DNA of 64,000 bases from Streptomyces griseoluteus (GTDB lineage Bacteria; Actinomycetota; Actinomycetes; Streptomycetales; Streptomycetaceae), in the NCBI GenBank assembly GCA_000717735.1, contig JOBE01000038.1, forward strand, positions 62,001-126,000, written 5' to 3'. Each line of letters starts with the position of its first letter. The stretch's first letter is position 1. The translations under genes and the position numbers were made by a program. The notes beneath the pieces were generated by a model. It saw only the letters and a program-made list of their open reading frames with translations. It was not told the origin of the DNA and did no database searches. Shown one piece after another: positions 39,238 through 47,418 of the stretch.

Positions 39238-39243
39238 AGGGTA
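39238..39243 (-). promoter_or_regulatory. -10 element of leuS leader
   Basis: TACCCT on the minus strand ends six bases before the leader peptide ATG. The -35 region is a poor match. Confidence 0.5.
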
Positions 39244-39395
39244 CCGCAGGGCCTACGCGGGCCGCACCGGCGTTCACGTGGTGGCGCCCGCGCGTACGGG
39301 GCGAGGGGCGGGGAGAGCAGGGGCGGCACACACCCAAGGGATGCCGAACACGAAGAAGCGGGCCACCCGATCCGGGTGGCCCGCTTTCTCTTCTG

Positions 39396-39468
39396 TGGAG
39401 CTAAGGAGAATTGAACTCCTGACCTCCTGCATGCCATGCAGGCGCTCTACCAACTGAGCTATAGCCCC
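39396..39468 (-). tRNA. tRNA-Ala(GGC)
   Basis: A 73-nt cloverleaf is clear. The acceptor stem GGGGCTA pairs with TAGCTCC and includes the G3:U70 pair that defines alanine identity. The anticodon stem-loop CCTGC-ATGGCAT-GCAGG gives anticodon GGC; the T arm contains GTTCAAT. No CCA is encoded. The sequence is identical to the gene at 43634-43706, same strand. Confidence 0.95.
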
Positions 39469-39578
39469 TTGCTTGTTTCCGTCTCCGTTTCGGTTTCCCT
39501 CGCGGCGACAGACAGAACATTAACCGGCTCCCCGGCAGATCTCCAAATCGATTCTCGGAGCCCTCCTGACCTGCCGGG

Positions 39579-39584
39579 TAGGGT
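39579..39584 (+). promoter_or_regulatory. -10 element of GT87 gene
   Basis: TAGGGT ends eight bases before the GTG start of the downstream gene, spacing that suggests a leaderless or nearly leaderless transcript. Confidence 0.4.
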
Positions 39585-39592
39585 CGCCGACT

Positions 39593-40831
39593 GTGTCCGT
39601 CTCCGTGCTCTCCAAAACCCGCGCCCGGCCGTGGCCCCTGGCCACCGCCGCGGCGGTCTGCCTGCTCTCGTTCGCGGCCTTCTGGGTGGCGCAACGCCTC
39701 GCCCACGTGAACATGCTCGACGTGATGGTCTACCGGGCCGAGGGCGAGACGGTCCGGGCCGGCGGCGATCTCTACGCGATGCGCGCCACCTCCGCGAACC
39801 TCGGCATGACGTACCCGCCGTTCGCGGCTCTGCTGTTCGTCCCCCTGACCCTGGTGAGCGTGCCGCTGATGCGGACGCTGAGCACGGCGGGGAACCTGCT
39901 CCTCGTGGTCGCCCTGGTGCAGCTCTCGCTGCAGCTGGTCCGCCCTTCGCTGTCCCGTACGGACCTGTGGCGCACGACACTGTGGGTCGCCGCGGTCGTG
40001 GTCTGGTGCGAGCCGGTGTGGACGACCCTGCGGTACGGCCAGATCAACCTGCTCATAGCGGTGGCGGTGCTCTGGGATCTCACCCGCCGCCGGGACAGCC
40101 GCTGGGCCGGGCTCGGCATCGGTCTGGCGACCGCGGTGAAGCTCACACCGGGCCTGTTCGTGGTCCTGCTGCTCGTCGCGGGTCTGCTGCTGTGGCGCCG
40201 TGACCGGGTCTGGAACACCTGGCTGCGCACGGCCGTGACGGCGACCGTGGTGTTCCTGGGAACCACGCTGGCCGTGGCGCTCGCGCTGCCGGCGGACTCG
40301 AAGCGGTTCTGGACGGAGACCCTGTTCGAGACCGGCCGGGTCGGCTTCGCCGAGGAGACCGCCAACCAGTCGATCCGAGGGGTCCTGGCCCGGCTGATGC
40401 ACACCGACGACCCGGGCATGTGGTGGGCGGTGACGGCGGCCGTCCTGGGCGGCGTGGCGATGGTGCTGGCGGTCCGGGCCGCGCTGGGCGGCGACAAGGC
40501 GGTGGCGGTGGTCGTCTGCGCGTTCACGGCGCTGATGATCAGCCCGATCTCCTGGTCCCACCACTGGGTCTGGTGCGTCCCCCTGCTGATCCTGCTCGCG
40601 GACCGCGCCGCGCGCGCGTGGCCCGTGACGGGGGCGGTGGGCCTGGCCTTCGCCTCGTTCGCGCTGTGGTGGGTCCCGCACGACCCGGGCCGGCCGGAAC
40701 TGGACCAGAATGCCGGTCAGATGGTGCTGTCCGCTATCTATCCCCTGACGGCGACGGCGCTGCTTGTCGGATACGCGCTGACGCTGCGGCGTCAGGCTCA
40801 GGCTCGGACTCAGGCCGTCGCGAAGGAGTAG
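39593..40831 (+). CDS. GT87-family mannosyltransferase-like membrane protein
   Basis: This 412-aa GT-C type glycosyltransferase (DUF2029/GT87) has about ten transmembrane helices and the family features: an early DVMVYRAEGETVRAGGDLY loop with the catalytic-type aspartate, MTYPPFAALLF, and YGQINLLIAVAVL. Related proteins add mannose from polyprenyl phosphomannose to lipoglycans or glycopolymers. The GTG start is close to its -10 element. The 3-prime end overlaps the convergent 77-aa gene by 22 bases. It lies between two identical tRNA genes. Confidence 0.85.
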   Translation: MSVSVLSKTRARPWPLATAAAVCLLSFAAFWVAQRLAHVNMLDVMVYRAEGETVRAGGDLYAMRATSANLGMTYPPFAALLFVPLTLVSVPLMRTLSTAGNLLLVVALVQLSLQLVRPSLSRTDLWRTTLWVAAVVVWCEPVWTTLRYGQINLLIAVAVLWDLTRRRDSRWAGLGIGLATAVKLTPGLFVVLLLVAGLLLWRRDRVWNTWLRTAVTATVVFLGTTLAVALALPADSKRFWTETLFETGRVGFAEETANQSIRGVLARLMHTDDPGMWWAVTAAVLGGVAMVLAVRAALGGDKAVAVVVCAFTALMISPISWSHHWVWCVPLLILLADRAARAWPVTGAVGLAFASFALWWVPHDPGRPELDQNAGQMVLSAIYPLTATALLVGYALTLRRQAQARTQAVAKE

Positions 40832-41043
40832 AACCGCTTGAGGGTGCAGTGCTCGTCGAGGAGCCGGCCGTAGATCGGCTCCCCCTCAAGCTCGCGGTAC
40901 GTCTCGATGGGGTCGCCTTTTATGATCAGCGCCCGCGCGCACTCCTCGCACCAGTACTGGAACCCCGGATTGACGGGGTCCATGTCGCGCACGATGGGCG
41001 TGCCGCTGCCGCACCAGTCGCATTTCCGCCTGTGTGCACCCAT
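40810..41043 (-). CDS. small two-CxxC conserved protein
   Basis: This 77-aa protein has two cysteine pairs, CDWCGSG (8-14) and CEEC (32-35), spaced like a zinc ribbon, and ends LKRFYSFATA. It is conserved in my experience across streptomycetes but has no known function. A zinc-binding role is inferred. It starts three bases after the end of a tiny cysteine-containing ORF and overlaps the convergent GT87 gene at its 3-prime end. Confidence 0.75.
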   Translation of the reverse strand: MGAHRRKCDWCGSGTPIVRDMDPVNPGFQYWCEECARALIIKGDPIETYRELEGEPIYGRLLDEHCTLKRFYSFATA

Positions 41044-41046
41044 CAG

Positions 41047-41118
41047 TCAGCTCCAGCTGTGGCCGCAGGCCGTGCACCCATAGGACACCCCGCCGTTTTC
41101 GCCGAGCACTTGGGCCAC
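41047..41118 (-). CDS. possible microprotein with CxxCGHSW motif
   Basis: A short frame ends SYGCTACGHSWS, with the CxxCGHxW zinc-ribbon half-motif. It stops three bases before the ATG of the 77-aa protein. GTG starts at 41118 and 41109 are possible; the latter has GGGAGG nine bases upstream, giving 20 residues. It may be a real translated microprotein or the 3-prime end of a decayed gene. Low confidence. Confidence 0.35.
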   Translation of the reverse strand: MAQVLGENGGVSYGCTACGHSWS

Positions 41119-41180
41119 CCTCCCGTCCGGATCCTCGTCCCCCTCCGGCCGTCCGATTCTGCCATGGCCCCGCAAGAGCG

Positions 41181-42614
41181 TCAGCGTGCTCGGCGTGCCG
41201 GTCCGGCCGCCGCCCCGACGATCGCGGCGACGGTCAGGGCGAGCGTGGTCACCCAGAGCGCGCCCGCGGAGTCCCCCGCTCCGTCTTCGGCGGTCACACC
41301 GAGGAAGAGGGTCCCGAAGGCGGCGACCCCGATGAGCTGGCCGAGCTGGGTGACGGTGGCCAGCAGCCCGCTGGCGTCGGCCGCGTCCTCGGCCCGTACG
41401 GTGGCCAGGGCGCCGGTCAGGGCGGGGCTGAAGGCCAGCGCGATACCCGCGCCGAACACGCCCAGGGCCGGGTAGAGCCCCCAGCCGCCCGTACCGCCGT
41501 CCTTGAGCAGCCCGCCGATGGCGACGGCCGCCGCGGCGGCGAGCAGGAATCCGCCCGGCACCAGCGCGCGGTGCAGCCGGGCGGGCCAGTTCCGCCAGGT
41601 CAGTCCGACGGCGCCGAAGACGACGGCTGCGGGACCGAAGGTGAGTCCGGCGCGCAGGGCGCTGTGGCCGAGCCCGCCCTGCAGGTGCAGGGTGAGGGTG
41701 AACAGGAAGCCGGCGTTGACGCCCATGGCCACGGTGATCCAGAGCACCGCCCGCCCCATGCCGGGCAGGCGCAGGACGCGCGGGGCGATCAGCGGCGCAC
41801 CGCCGCGCCGGGCGAGCCGCGACTCGTACGTGCCGAAGAGGACGAGGAGCACCAGGGAGCCGCCGAGCGAGAACCAGGACCACAGCGGCCAGTCCTGTTC
41901 CTGGCCGAGGACCAGGGGCACGGTCAGCAGGGATACGGCGGCGCCGAGCAGGAGGAGGCCCGGCAGATCGAGGGCACGCGCGCGCGTGGGTCCTGTCGGA
42001 TTGTCGCGGGGCAGGACCCGGGCGCCGAGCACGAGCAGGCCGATGCCGATCGGGACGTTGACGAGGAAGACGGGCCGCCAGCCGGTGCCGAAGAGGTCGG
42101 CGCTCACAAGGACCCCGCCGACGACCTGTCCCGCGGCGGCGCCGGTGGCCAGGACCGCGGAGTAGGCGCTCAGCGCCCGGACCCGGCGTTCGCCGGTGAA
42201 GTTCCGCTGGATGAGGCTGAGCACCTGCGGGATCATCAGGGCCGCGCCCGCGCCCTGCGCGAGCCGGAAGGCGATCAACTGGCCTGGCCCGGTAGCGAGT
42301 CCGCAGGCGAGGGAGGCCGCGGTGAAGACGGCGAGGCCGCCGAGGTAGGCCCGCCGGTGCCCGAGCAGGTCGCCGAGGCGGGCTCCGGTGATCAGCAACA
42401 CCGCGTAGGCGATGGTGTATCCGGCGACGACGAGCTGGAGTTCGGCCCCGGATGAGGAGAGTTCCGCACGGAGCGTGGGCGCGGCGACGTTGACGATGAA
42501 GACGTCGAGGAGCGCCATGAACTGCGCGGCGAGCACCACGCCGAGCAGTGGTCCGGGGCGGTTGTCGGTGCCACCGTCTTTACTGAGTACGGGACGTGAT
42601 GCGGTCGAGGTCAT
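41181..42614 (-). CDS. DHA2-type MFS exporter
   Basis: This 477-aa DHA2 drug exporter has the motif-A variant GARLGDLLGHRR, the helix-1 AAQFMALLDVFIVNVAAPTL and motif C-like stretch GAAAGQVVGGVLV, with about fourteen helices. The ATG at 42614 is preferred over an in-frame start 43 codons upstream that lies in the promoter region. It is divergent from an XRE regulator gene, 101 bases away, the typical regulator-transporter pair. Confidence 0.88.
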   Translation of the reverse strand: MTSTASRPVLSKDGGTDNRPGPLLGVVLAAQFMALLDVFIVNVAAPTLRAELSSSGAELQLVVAGYTIAYAVLLITGARLGDLLGHRRAYLGGLAVFTAASLACGLATGPGQLIAFRLAQGAGAALMIPQVLSLIQRNFTGERRVRALSAYSAVLATGAAAGQVVGGVLVSADLFGTGWRPVFLVNVPIGIGLLVLGARVLPRDNPTGPTRARALDLPGLLLLGAAVSLLTVPLVLGQEQDWPLWSWFSLGGSLVLLVLFGTYESRLARRGGAPLIAPRVLRLPGMGRAVLWITVAMGVNAGFLFTLTLHLQGGLGHSALRAGLTFGPAAVVFGAVGLTWRNWPARLHRALVPGGFLLAAAAAVAIGGLLKDGGTGGWGLYPALGVFGAGIALAFSPALTGALATVRAEDAADASGLLATVTQLGQLIGVAAFGTLFLGVTAEDGAGDSAGALWVTTLALTVAAIVGAAAGPARRAR

Positions 42615-42715
42615 GCGTCGAGCGTGACCGCGATCGAATACGGGTAACGAGAGCCCGCTGATGCTGGTACTGACACCACCTGGCAGCGGCGGCACGGGGA
42701 CTCGACCATGGGGGT

Positions 42716-43630
42716 GTGACGATCGTGGCAGCAGTACCGACACAGCGGCGCCGGCGGCCGGAACTGGCCGCGTTCCTGCGCAGCCGCCGGGCCAGGGTGA
42801 CCCCGGAGGACGTGGGGATGCCGCCGGGACTCCGCCGCCGCACGCCCGGGCTGCGCCGCGAGGAGGTCGCCCAGCTCTCCGGGGTCGGCGTCACCTGGTA
42901 CACGTGGCTGGAGCAGGGCCGTCCGATCAACGCCTCCGCGCAGGTCCTCGACGCGGTCGCCCGCACGCTGCGCCTCGACCGGCCCGAGCGCGAGCATCTC
43001 TACCACCTGGCCGAGGTGCCGTACGCGCCGGAGCGGTCCGCCGCGGACATCGCGGTGGTCAGCCCGGAGCTCCAGGGCATCCTCGACGCCCTCGACCCCC
43101 ACCCGGCGGTGCTCTACAACGCGCGGTACGACGTGCTCGCGACCAACGCCATGTACGAGCGCCTCTTCTTCCAGGACGAACGAGGCGGACAGGGCATGAA
43201 CACCGGCCCGTTCGGCATACGCAACGTGCTGTGGGCGCTGTTCACCGTGCCCGGAGCCACATGCCCGCTGGTCGACCGGAAGCGGGAGCTGCCGCTGATG
43301 GTGGCCCAGTTGAGGGGCGCGTACGGACGTCATGTGGGCGAGCCCACCTGGGAGGAGTTCGTACGGCTGCTCGCGGAGGCCAGTGCGGAGTTCGCCCGGC
43401 TGTGGCGCAGTGGCGACGTGGTCCCGCCGGGGACGCGGGTGAAGGCCTTCCGCCACGAGCGAGTGGGCGAGGTGCGGTTGACCTCGGTCTCCCTCTCCGT
43501 CAACGGGATGCCGGAGTGCCGGATCGTGACGTACACGCCGAACGACGAGGAGAGCCGCCAGGGGCTCGCGTCTCTGCGCGAGGTGACGGAACGACGAATC
43601 CCGCCCCCTACTGGGGACGGGATCCGGTGA
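42716..43630 (+). CDS. XRE regulator with MmyB-like sensor domain
   Basis: This 304-aa regulator has an N-terminal HTH_31/XRE domain (about 15-95, with TPGLRREEVAQLSGVGVTWYTWLEQGR) and a C-terminal MmyB-type PAS-like ligand-binding domain (about 110-290). In the MmyB family fatty acids or similar ligands can bind this domain. It is divergent from the DHA2 exporter and probably controls it. The GTG start is given by the open frame and by position. Confidence 0.88.
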   Translation: MTIVAAVPTQRRRRPELAAFLRSRRARVTPEDVGMPPGLRRRTPGLRREEVAQLSGVGVTWYTWLEQGRPINASAQVLDAVARTLRLDRPEREHLYHLAEVPYAPERSAADIAVVSPELQGILDALDPHPAVLYNARYDVLATNAMYERLFFQDERGGQGMNTGPFGIRNVLWALFTVPGATCPLVDRKRELPLMVAQLRGAYGRHVGEPTWEEFVRLLAEASAEFARLWRSGDVVPPGTRVKAFRHERVGEVRLTSVSLSVNGMPECRIVTYTPNDEESRQGLASLREVTERRIPPPTGDGIR

Positions 43631-43633
43631 CTG

Positions 43634-43706
43634 TGGAGCTAAGGAGAATTGAACTCCTGACCTCCTGCATGCCATGCAGGCGCTCTACCAACTGAGCTAT
43701 AGCCCC
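43634..43706 (-). tRNA. tRNA-Ala(GGC), second copy
   Basis: The sequence is identical over all 73 bases to the tRNA at 39396-39468, with anticodon GGC and the G3:U70 pair, and the same orientation. Upstream flanks differ after the tRNA 5-prime end, while the three bases beyond the 3-prime end (plus-strand CTG) are shared. Confidence 0.95.
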
Positions 43707-43710
43707 TCGT

Positions 43711-43744
43711 GTTCTTCGCGCTCTGCGCTGCGAACAAGAAGAAC
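43711..43744 (-). terminator. hairpin after histidine phosphatase gene
   Basis: GTTCTTC and GAAGAAC pair as a 7-bp stem with further inner pairing (TTCGC/GCGAA) between the phosphatase gene and tRNA-Ala. It probably ends the nadD-rsfS operon before the tRNA. Confidence 0.5.
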
Positions 43745-43801
43745 TTTAGCCTGTGACCTGCCGGAAAGTGAAATCCGGGCCCGGCAGGCCGGCCACGGGG
43801 C

Positions 43802-44455
43802 TCAGTCGTCGTCGCCGAGGACCGGCTCTGGCAGCGTGCCCGCGTTGTGCTCCATCAGACGCCAGCCACGGGCGCCCTCACCGAGGACCGACCAGCAGCA
43901 GTTCGAGAGGCCACCGAGGCTCTCCCAGTGCTGGGACTCCAGGTCGAGGAGCCGGCCGATGGTGGTGCGGATCGTGCCGCCGTGACTCACGACGACGAGC
44001 GTGCCGTCCTCGGGAAGCTTGTCGGCGTGCTCCAGGACCACCGGGGCGGCCCGGTCGGCCACCTCGGTCTCCAGCTCGCCGCCGCCCCGGCGCACGGGCT
44101 CGCCGCGCTTCCAGGCGGCGTACTGCTCGCCGTACCGCGCGACGATCTCGTCGTGGGTCAGCCCCTGCCACTCCCCCGCGTACGTCTCGCGCAGCGCGGA
44201 GTCGTGGGCGACGGCGTGCCCGGTGAGCGCGGCCAGCTCGGCGGCGGTGGCCGCCGCCCGCTTCAGGTCGGAGGCGACGATGGCGTCCGGCTTCAGCGAG
44301 GCGAGCAGCCGTGCGGCCCGGCGCGCCTGGGCGACGCCGGTCTCCGTCAGCTCGATGTCGGTCGAGCCCTGGAAGCGGCGCTCCAGGTTCCAGGAGGTCT
44401 GGCCGTGGCGCCAGAGGACGATACGGCGGCCTCTGCCGCCCTTGGTGGTGCTCAG
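43802..44455 (-). CDS. histidine phosphatase family protein, CTG start
   Basis: This 217-aa histidine phosphatase has the catalytic RHG motif as LWRHGQTSWN near residues 14-23 and the second histidine in VVSHGGTIR. The reading frame opens at TGA-GCT-GCG-CTG-AGC-ACC. There is no ATG, GTG or TTG between the upstream stop and the essential RHG. The only plausible start is CTG at 44455, overlapping the rsfS stop as CTGA, where relatives commonly use ATGA or GTGA. Substrate unknown; often labelled phosphoglycerate mutase. Confidence 0.82.
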   Translation of the reverse strand: MSTTKGGRGRRIVLWRHGQTSWNLERRFQGSTDIELTETGVAQARRAARLLASLKPDAIVASDLKRAAATAAELAALTGHAVAHDSALRETYAGEWQGLTHDEIVARYGEQYAAWKRGEPVRRGGGELETEVADRAAPVVLEHADKLPEDGTLVVVSHGGTIRTTIGRLLDLESQHWESLGGLSNCCWSVLGEGARGWRLMEHNAGTLPEPVLGDDD

Positions 44456-44919
44456 CGCAGCTCACCGTCCGCTTCGTCGGGGAGGCCGGCGGCGTGGTCG
44501 TTGAGGTCGACGCCGGTCAGTTCGGCGTGCTCGGCGGCCTTGCCGCGGGTGTTCCGCGCGTCCTCGGGAAGCGGCAGCTCGGGGCAGTCCTTCCACAGCC
44601 GCTCCAGGGCGTAGAAGACCCGCTCCTCGCTGTGCTGGACGTGGACGACGATGTCGACGTAGTCCAGGAGGATCCAGCGGGCGTCCCGGTCGCCCTCACG
44701 ACGGACCGGCTTGGCGCCGAGGTCCTTGTTCAGGCGCTCTTCGATCTCGTCGACGATCGACTTGACCTGGCGGTCGTTGGGCGCGGAGGCGAGCAGGAAG
44801 GCGTCGGTGATCGACAGCACATCACTGACGTCGTACGCGATGATGTCGTGCGCGAGCCGGTCGGCGGCCGCCTGAGCGGCGGCGTTGACGAGTTCGATGG
44901 AGCGATCCGTGGCGGTCAC
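44452..44919 (-). CDS. rsfS: ribosomal silencing factor RsfS
   Basis: RsfS binds L14 and blocks subunit joining during starvation. The 155-aa protein has the RsfS core (YDVSDVLSITDAFLLASAPN and WILLDYVDIVVHVQHSEERVFY) plus a charged C-terminal extension. The GTG at 44919 (VTATDRSIELV) is the conserved start. The neighbour order nadD-LCP-rsfS is typical for actinobacteria. Its stop codon forms the start overlap of the phosphatase. Confidence 0.95.
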   Translation of the reverse strand: MTATDRSIELVNAAAQAAADRLAHDIIAYDVSDVLSITDAFLLASAPNDRQVKSIVDEIEERLNKDLGAKPVRREGDRDARWILLDYVDIVVHVQHSEERVFYALERLWKDCPELPLPEDARNTRGKAAEHAELTGVDLNDHAAGLPDEADGELR

Positions 44920-45002
44920 ATGCAGGCTTTCGTCGGCGGTCCAGTACCCCTCCAGGGTCTCACGGACCGCCGACGGCCCCGCCAACGTTTTCCGGAGCGC
45001 CT

Positions 45003-46727
45003 TTACGGAGCTCCCCGAACCTCGTAGTCCCGGCCCAGGACCACGGTGACCGCGGCCGATCCCGAGGTCTTGCCCTTGATCACCGAGCCGGCCGGCAGAC
45101 CGAGTGTCTTGGCGACCTCCGCGGCCGTCGCCTTCTGGGCGTCGTCACCGTAGACGACCTGCGACTTCGCCTGGGTGGCCGTGTCGGAGCCGCCCACGAA
45201 GGCGTAGCCGCCGTTGATCAGGACGACCTTGGCCGCCTCGGTCGCCTTCTTCCCGGAACCATCCCGTACCGAGACGCGGGGAACGTCGCCCGCCTCGGGA
45301 GCGGTGACCTTTCCGCCGAGGATGTCCTTCACCACACTGCCGCCGGCGTCCTCGGTCAGCGTGCCGTCCTGCGCGACCGGGAGCACGGCCGTCTTGTGGT
45401 CGCCGATCTTGGCGTGCTCGGCGAGCCTGGCCAGGGAGGCGGCCAGGTCCTTCTCGGGGAGCGAGGGGTCGAGGATCTGCTGGAGGGTCTCGATGGTGAC
45501 CGTGGCGGCCTCCGGGTCGGAGGAGATCTTCCGCAGCACGCCCAGCAGGACCTGCCCGAAGCGCTGGAGCTGCTTGGCCTCGGCCTCGCCGGGCGCCCGG
45601 TAGGTGGCGTAGGCGACGGCGGCGCGGCCGTTCAGCGCCTGCTTCTCGCCCTTCTTGACGAGCGGCTCGGCGCCCTTCTTTGTGTCGGGCACCTCCGTGT
45701 CGGTGTCCGTCTCGATACCGCTGACGGTCTCGACGAGGTTCTCCAGATACGGGGTGTCCAGGCGCCAGGTGCCGGTGATCCGGGTTCCGAGGAGGTTGTC
45801 GATGGCCTCCCGGGTCCCGCCGGCGCCGTCGTCCTCGACCGATTTGGCGAGGGTGGTCACGGAGCCGTCGCCCGCGGCGACGAGGACGGAGTTGGGGAGC
45901 AGGACCGTGGTGCCCTGGCGGGTGCTCGTGTTGTTCACGAGCAGGGCGGTGGAGGTGCCGCCGCTCTTGAGGTCGTGCAGGTGGATGACGATCGTGTCGC
46001 GCTTCTGCGGGCCGGTCGCGGTGTTCCCCTTCGGCTTCTCCTCGGACGCCCCGGGGAGGAGGCCCGCGGACCAGAGGTAGCCGACGCCTCCCACGACCGC
46101 GAGGGCGAGCACGACGACGAGTGCGACGACCCGGTTGCGGCCGCGCCGCCTGGCCTCCTCGCGCCGCTCCGAACGGCTCTCGGTGAACTTGAGCCAGTCG
46201 ATGACGTCCTCGGAGTCCTCGTCCGGCTCCTCGATGAACGAGAACTGCTCGGTGCGGTACTCACGGCCCTCGCCGTCGCCGTCGGCGGACGGCCGGGCCG
46301 GAGCGGTCCGCTCGGACGCGGGGCGCTGCCCGGGGACGCCGGCCGGGGCGGCGACGGGCGCGGCCGGAGCCGAGGGGGCGACCGGTGCGGCCTGGGTGGG
46401 GGCGGGGGCGGGCTCGGCCTGGGCGGCCCACTGCTGCCCCGTGTCGTAGGAGGGGTAGGCGTACCCCTGCTGCCCGTAGGGGTCGTACGGGTCGTACGAC
46501 TGCTGCTGGGGCTGCTGCTGGTGTTGCTGCGGCTGCGGCTGCTGCTGGGCGTAGGGGTCGTATCCGTACCCCTGCTGCGACTGCTGCTGCTGGCCGTAGG
46601 GGTCGTAGTGCTGCCCGGGCGCCTGCTGCGGCGCCTGCTGCTGGTACACCGGCTGCCCGTACTCGTCGTAGCCGATGATCTGCGGCTGCGGATAGTACGG
46701 GTCGTACGGATGCTGCTGATCGTTCAC
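45003..46727 (-). CDS. LCP (LytR-CpsA-Psr) family protein
   Basis: LCP enzymes transfer glycopolymers from lipid carrier to peptidoglycan. The 574-aa protein has a Gln/Pro/Tyr-rich cytoplasmic region (1-180), one transmembrane helix (VVALVVVLALAVVGGVGYLW), an LCP-like domain (about 255-420) and a LytR C-terminal domain (about 480-570). By its position between nadD and rsfS it matches the PdtA (SCO2578) locus of S. coelicolor. Oddly, the LCP domain lacks the usual PRD motif (here LLPNSVLV), so catalysis is questionable. The GTG at 46727 has GGGAGGGGC upstream. Confidence 0.85.
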   Translation of the reverse strand: MNDQQHPYDPYYPQPQIIGYDEYGQPVYQQQAPQQAPGQHYDPYGQQQQSQQGYGYDPYAQQQPQPQQHQQQPQQQSYDPYDPYGQQGYAYPSYDTGQQWAAQAEPAPAPTQAAPVAPSAPAAPVAAPAGVPGQRPASERTAPARPSADGDGEGREYRTEQFSFIEEPDEDSEDVIDWLKFTESRSERREEARRRGRNRVVALVVVLALAVVGGVGYLWSAGLLPGASEEKPKGNTATGPQKRDTIVIHLHDLKSGGTSTALLVNNTSTRQGTTVLLPNSVLVAAGDGSVTTLAKSVEDDGAGGTREAIDNLLGTRITGTWRLDTPYLENLVETVSGIETDTDTEVPDTKKGAEPLVKKGEKQALNGRAAVAYATYRAPGEAEAKQLQRFGQVLLGVLRKISSDPEAATVTIETLQQILDPSLPEKDLAASLARLAEHAKIGDHKTAVLPVAQDGTLTEDAGGSVVKDILGGKVTAPEAGDVPRVSVRDGSGKKATEAAKVVLINGGYAFVGGSDTATQAKSQVVYGDDAQKATAAEVAKTLGLPAGSVIKGKTSGSAAVTVVLGRDYEVRGAP

Positions 46728-46746
46728 CGGTGCCCCTCCCCGAAGC

Positions 46747-47367
46747 TCACGCGCCGCGGTACAACTGGCGCTTGTCGATGTAGCGCACCACGCCGTCCGG
46801 GACCAGATACCAGACGGGATCGCCCTGCGCGACCCTGGCCCGGCAGTCGGTGGAGGAGATGGCGAGCGCGGGGACCTCGACCAGCGACACCCCGCCCTTG
46901 GGCAGTCCGTCGTCGGTGAGGTCGTGGCCCGGCCGGGTGACGCCGATGAAGTGGGCGAGCGAGAACAGCTCCTCGGCGTCGCGCCAGGTGAGGATCTGCG
47001 AGAGGGCGTCGGCCCCGGTGATGAAGAAGAGGTCCGAGTCGGTGTTGAGGGCGTGCAGGTCCCGCAGGGTGTCGATGGTGTAGGTCGCACCGCCGCGGTC
47101 GATGTCGATCCGGCTGACCGAGAACTGCGGGTTGGACGCCGTCGCGATGACCGTCATCAGATAGCGGTCCTCGGGGGCCGACACGGCCCTGTCGCTCTTC
47201 TGCCACGGCTGCCCGGTCGGCACGAACACCACCTCGTCCAGGTGGAACAGGGCGGCGACCTCACTGGCCGCCACCAGGTGTCCGTGGTGGATCGGGTCGA
47301 AGGTTCCGCCCATCACCCCGAGTCTGCGCTTCCCGCGCCCGCCAGTAGGCATTTCCTGCTCTCCCAT
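46747..47367 (-). CDS. nadD: nicotinate-nucleotide adenylyltransferase
   Basis: NadD makes NaAD from nicotinate mononucleotide and ATP. The 206-aa protein has the nucleotidyltransferase motif [11 protein letters not shown] near residue 20 and the ISSTDCR motif near the C-terminus. The ATG at 47367 ([10 protein letters not shown]) is the usual start. It is followed by the LCP gene after 19 bases. An upstream in-frame ATG adds only seven residues. Confidence 0.96.
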   Translation of the reverse strand: MGEQEMPTGGRGKRRLGVMGGTFDPIHHGHLVAASEVAALFHLDEVVFVPTGQPWQKSDRAVSAPEDRYLMTVIATASNPQFSVSRIDIDRGGATYTIDTLRDLHALNTDSDLFFITGADALSQILTWRDAEELFSLAHFIGVTRPGHDLTDDGLPKGGVSLVEVPALAISSTDCRARVAQGDPVWYLVPDGVVRYIDKRQLYRGA

Positions 47368-47418
47368 GCGTGCAGAGCCTACTGGCACGGCAGCGGACGC
47401 CTGATCAGGGTCGCCGGT

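Noticed and set aside
39067..39240. T-box riboswitch before leuS
   Set aside because: No specifier-loop or T-box antiterminator sequence is visible; the leucine leader peptide explains the layout better.
39396..39468. tRNA first read as having a GCC (Gly) anticodon on an Ala body
   Set aside because: Careful reverse complementing gives the loop ATGGCAT with anticodon GGC, a normal tRNA-Ala.
39469..43633. Integrated genomic island using tRNA-Ala as attachment site
   Set aside because: No integrase, excisionase or replication genes occur between the tRNA copies, and the repeat equals a complete tRNA gene rather than a 3-prime fragment; duplication is as likely.
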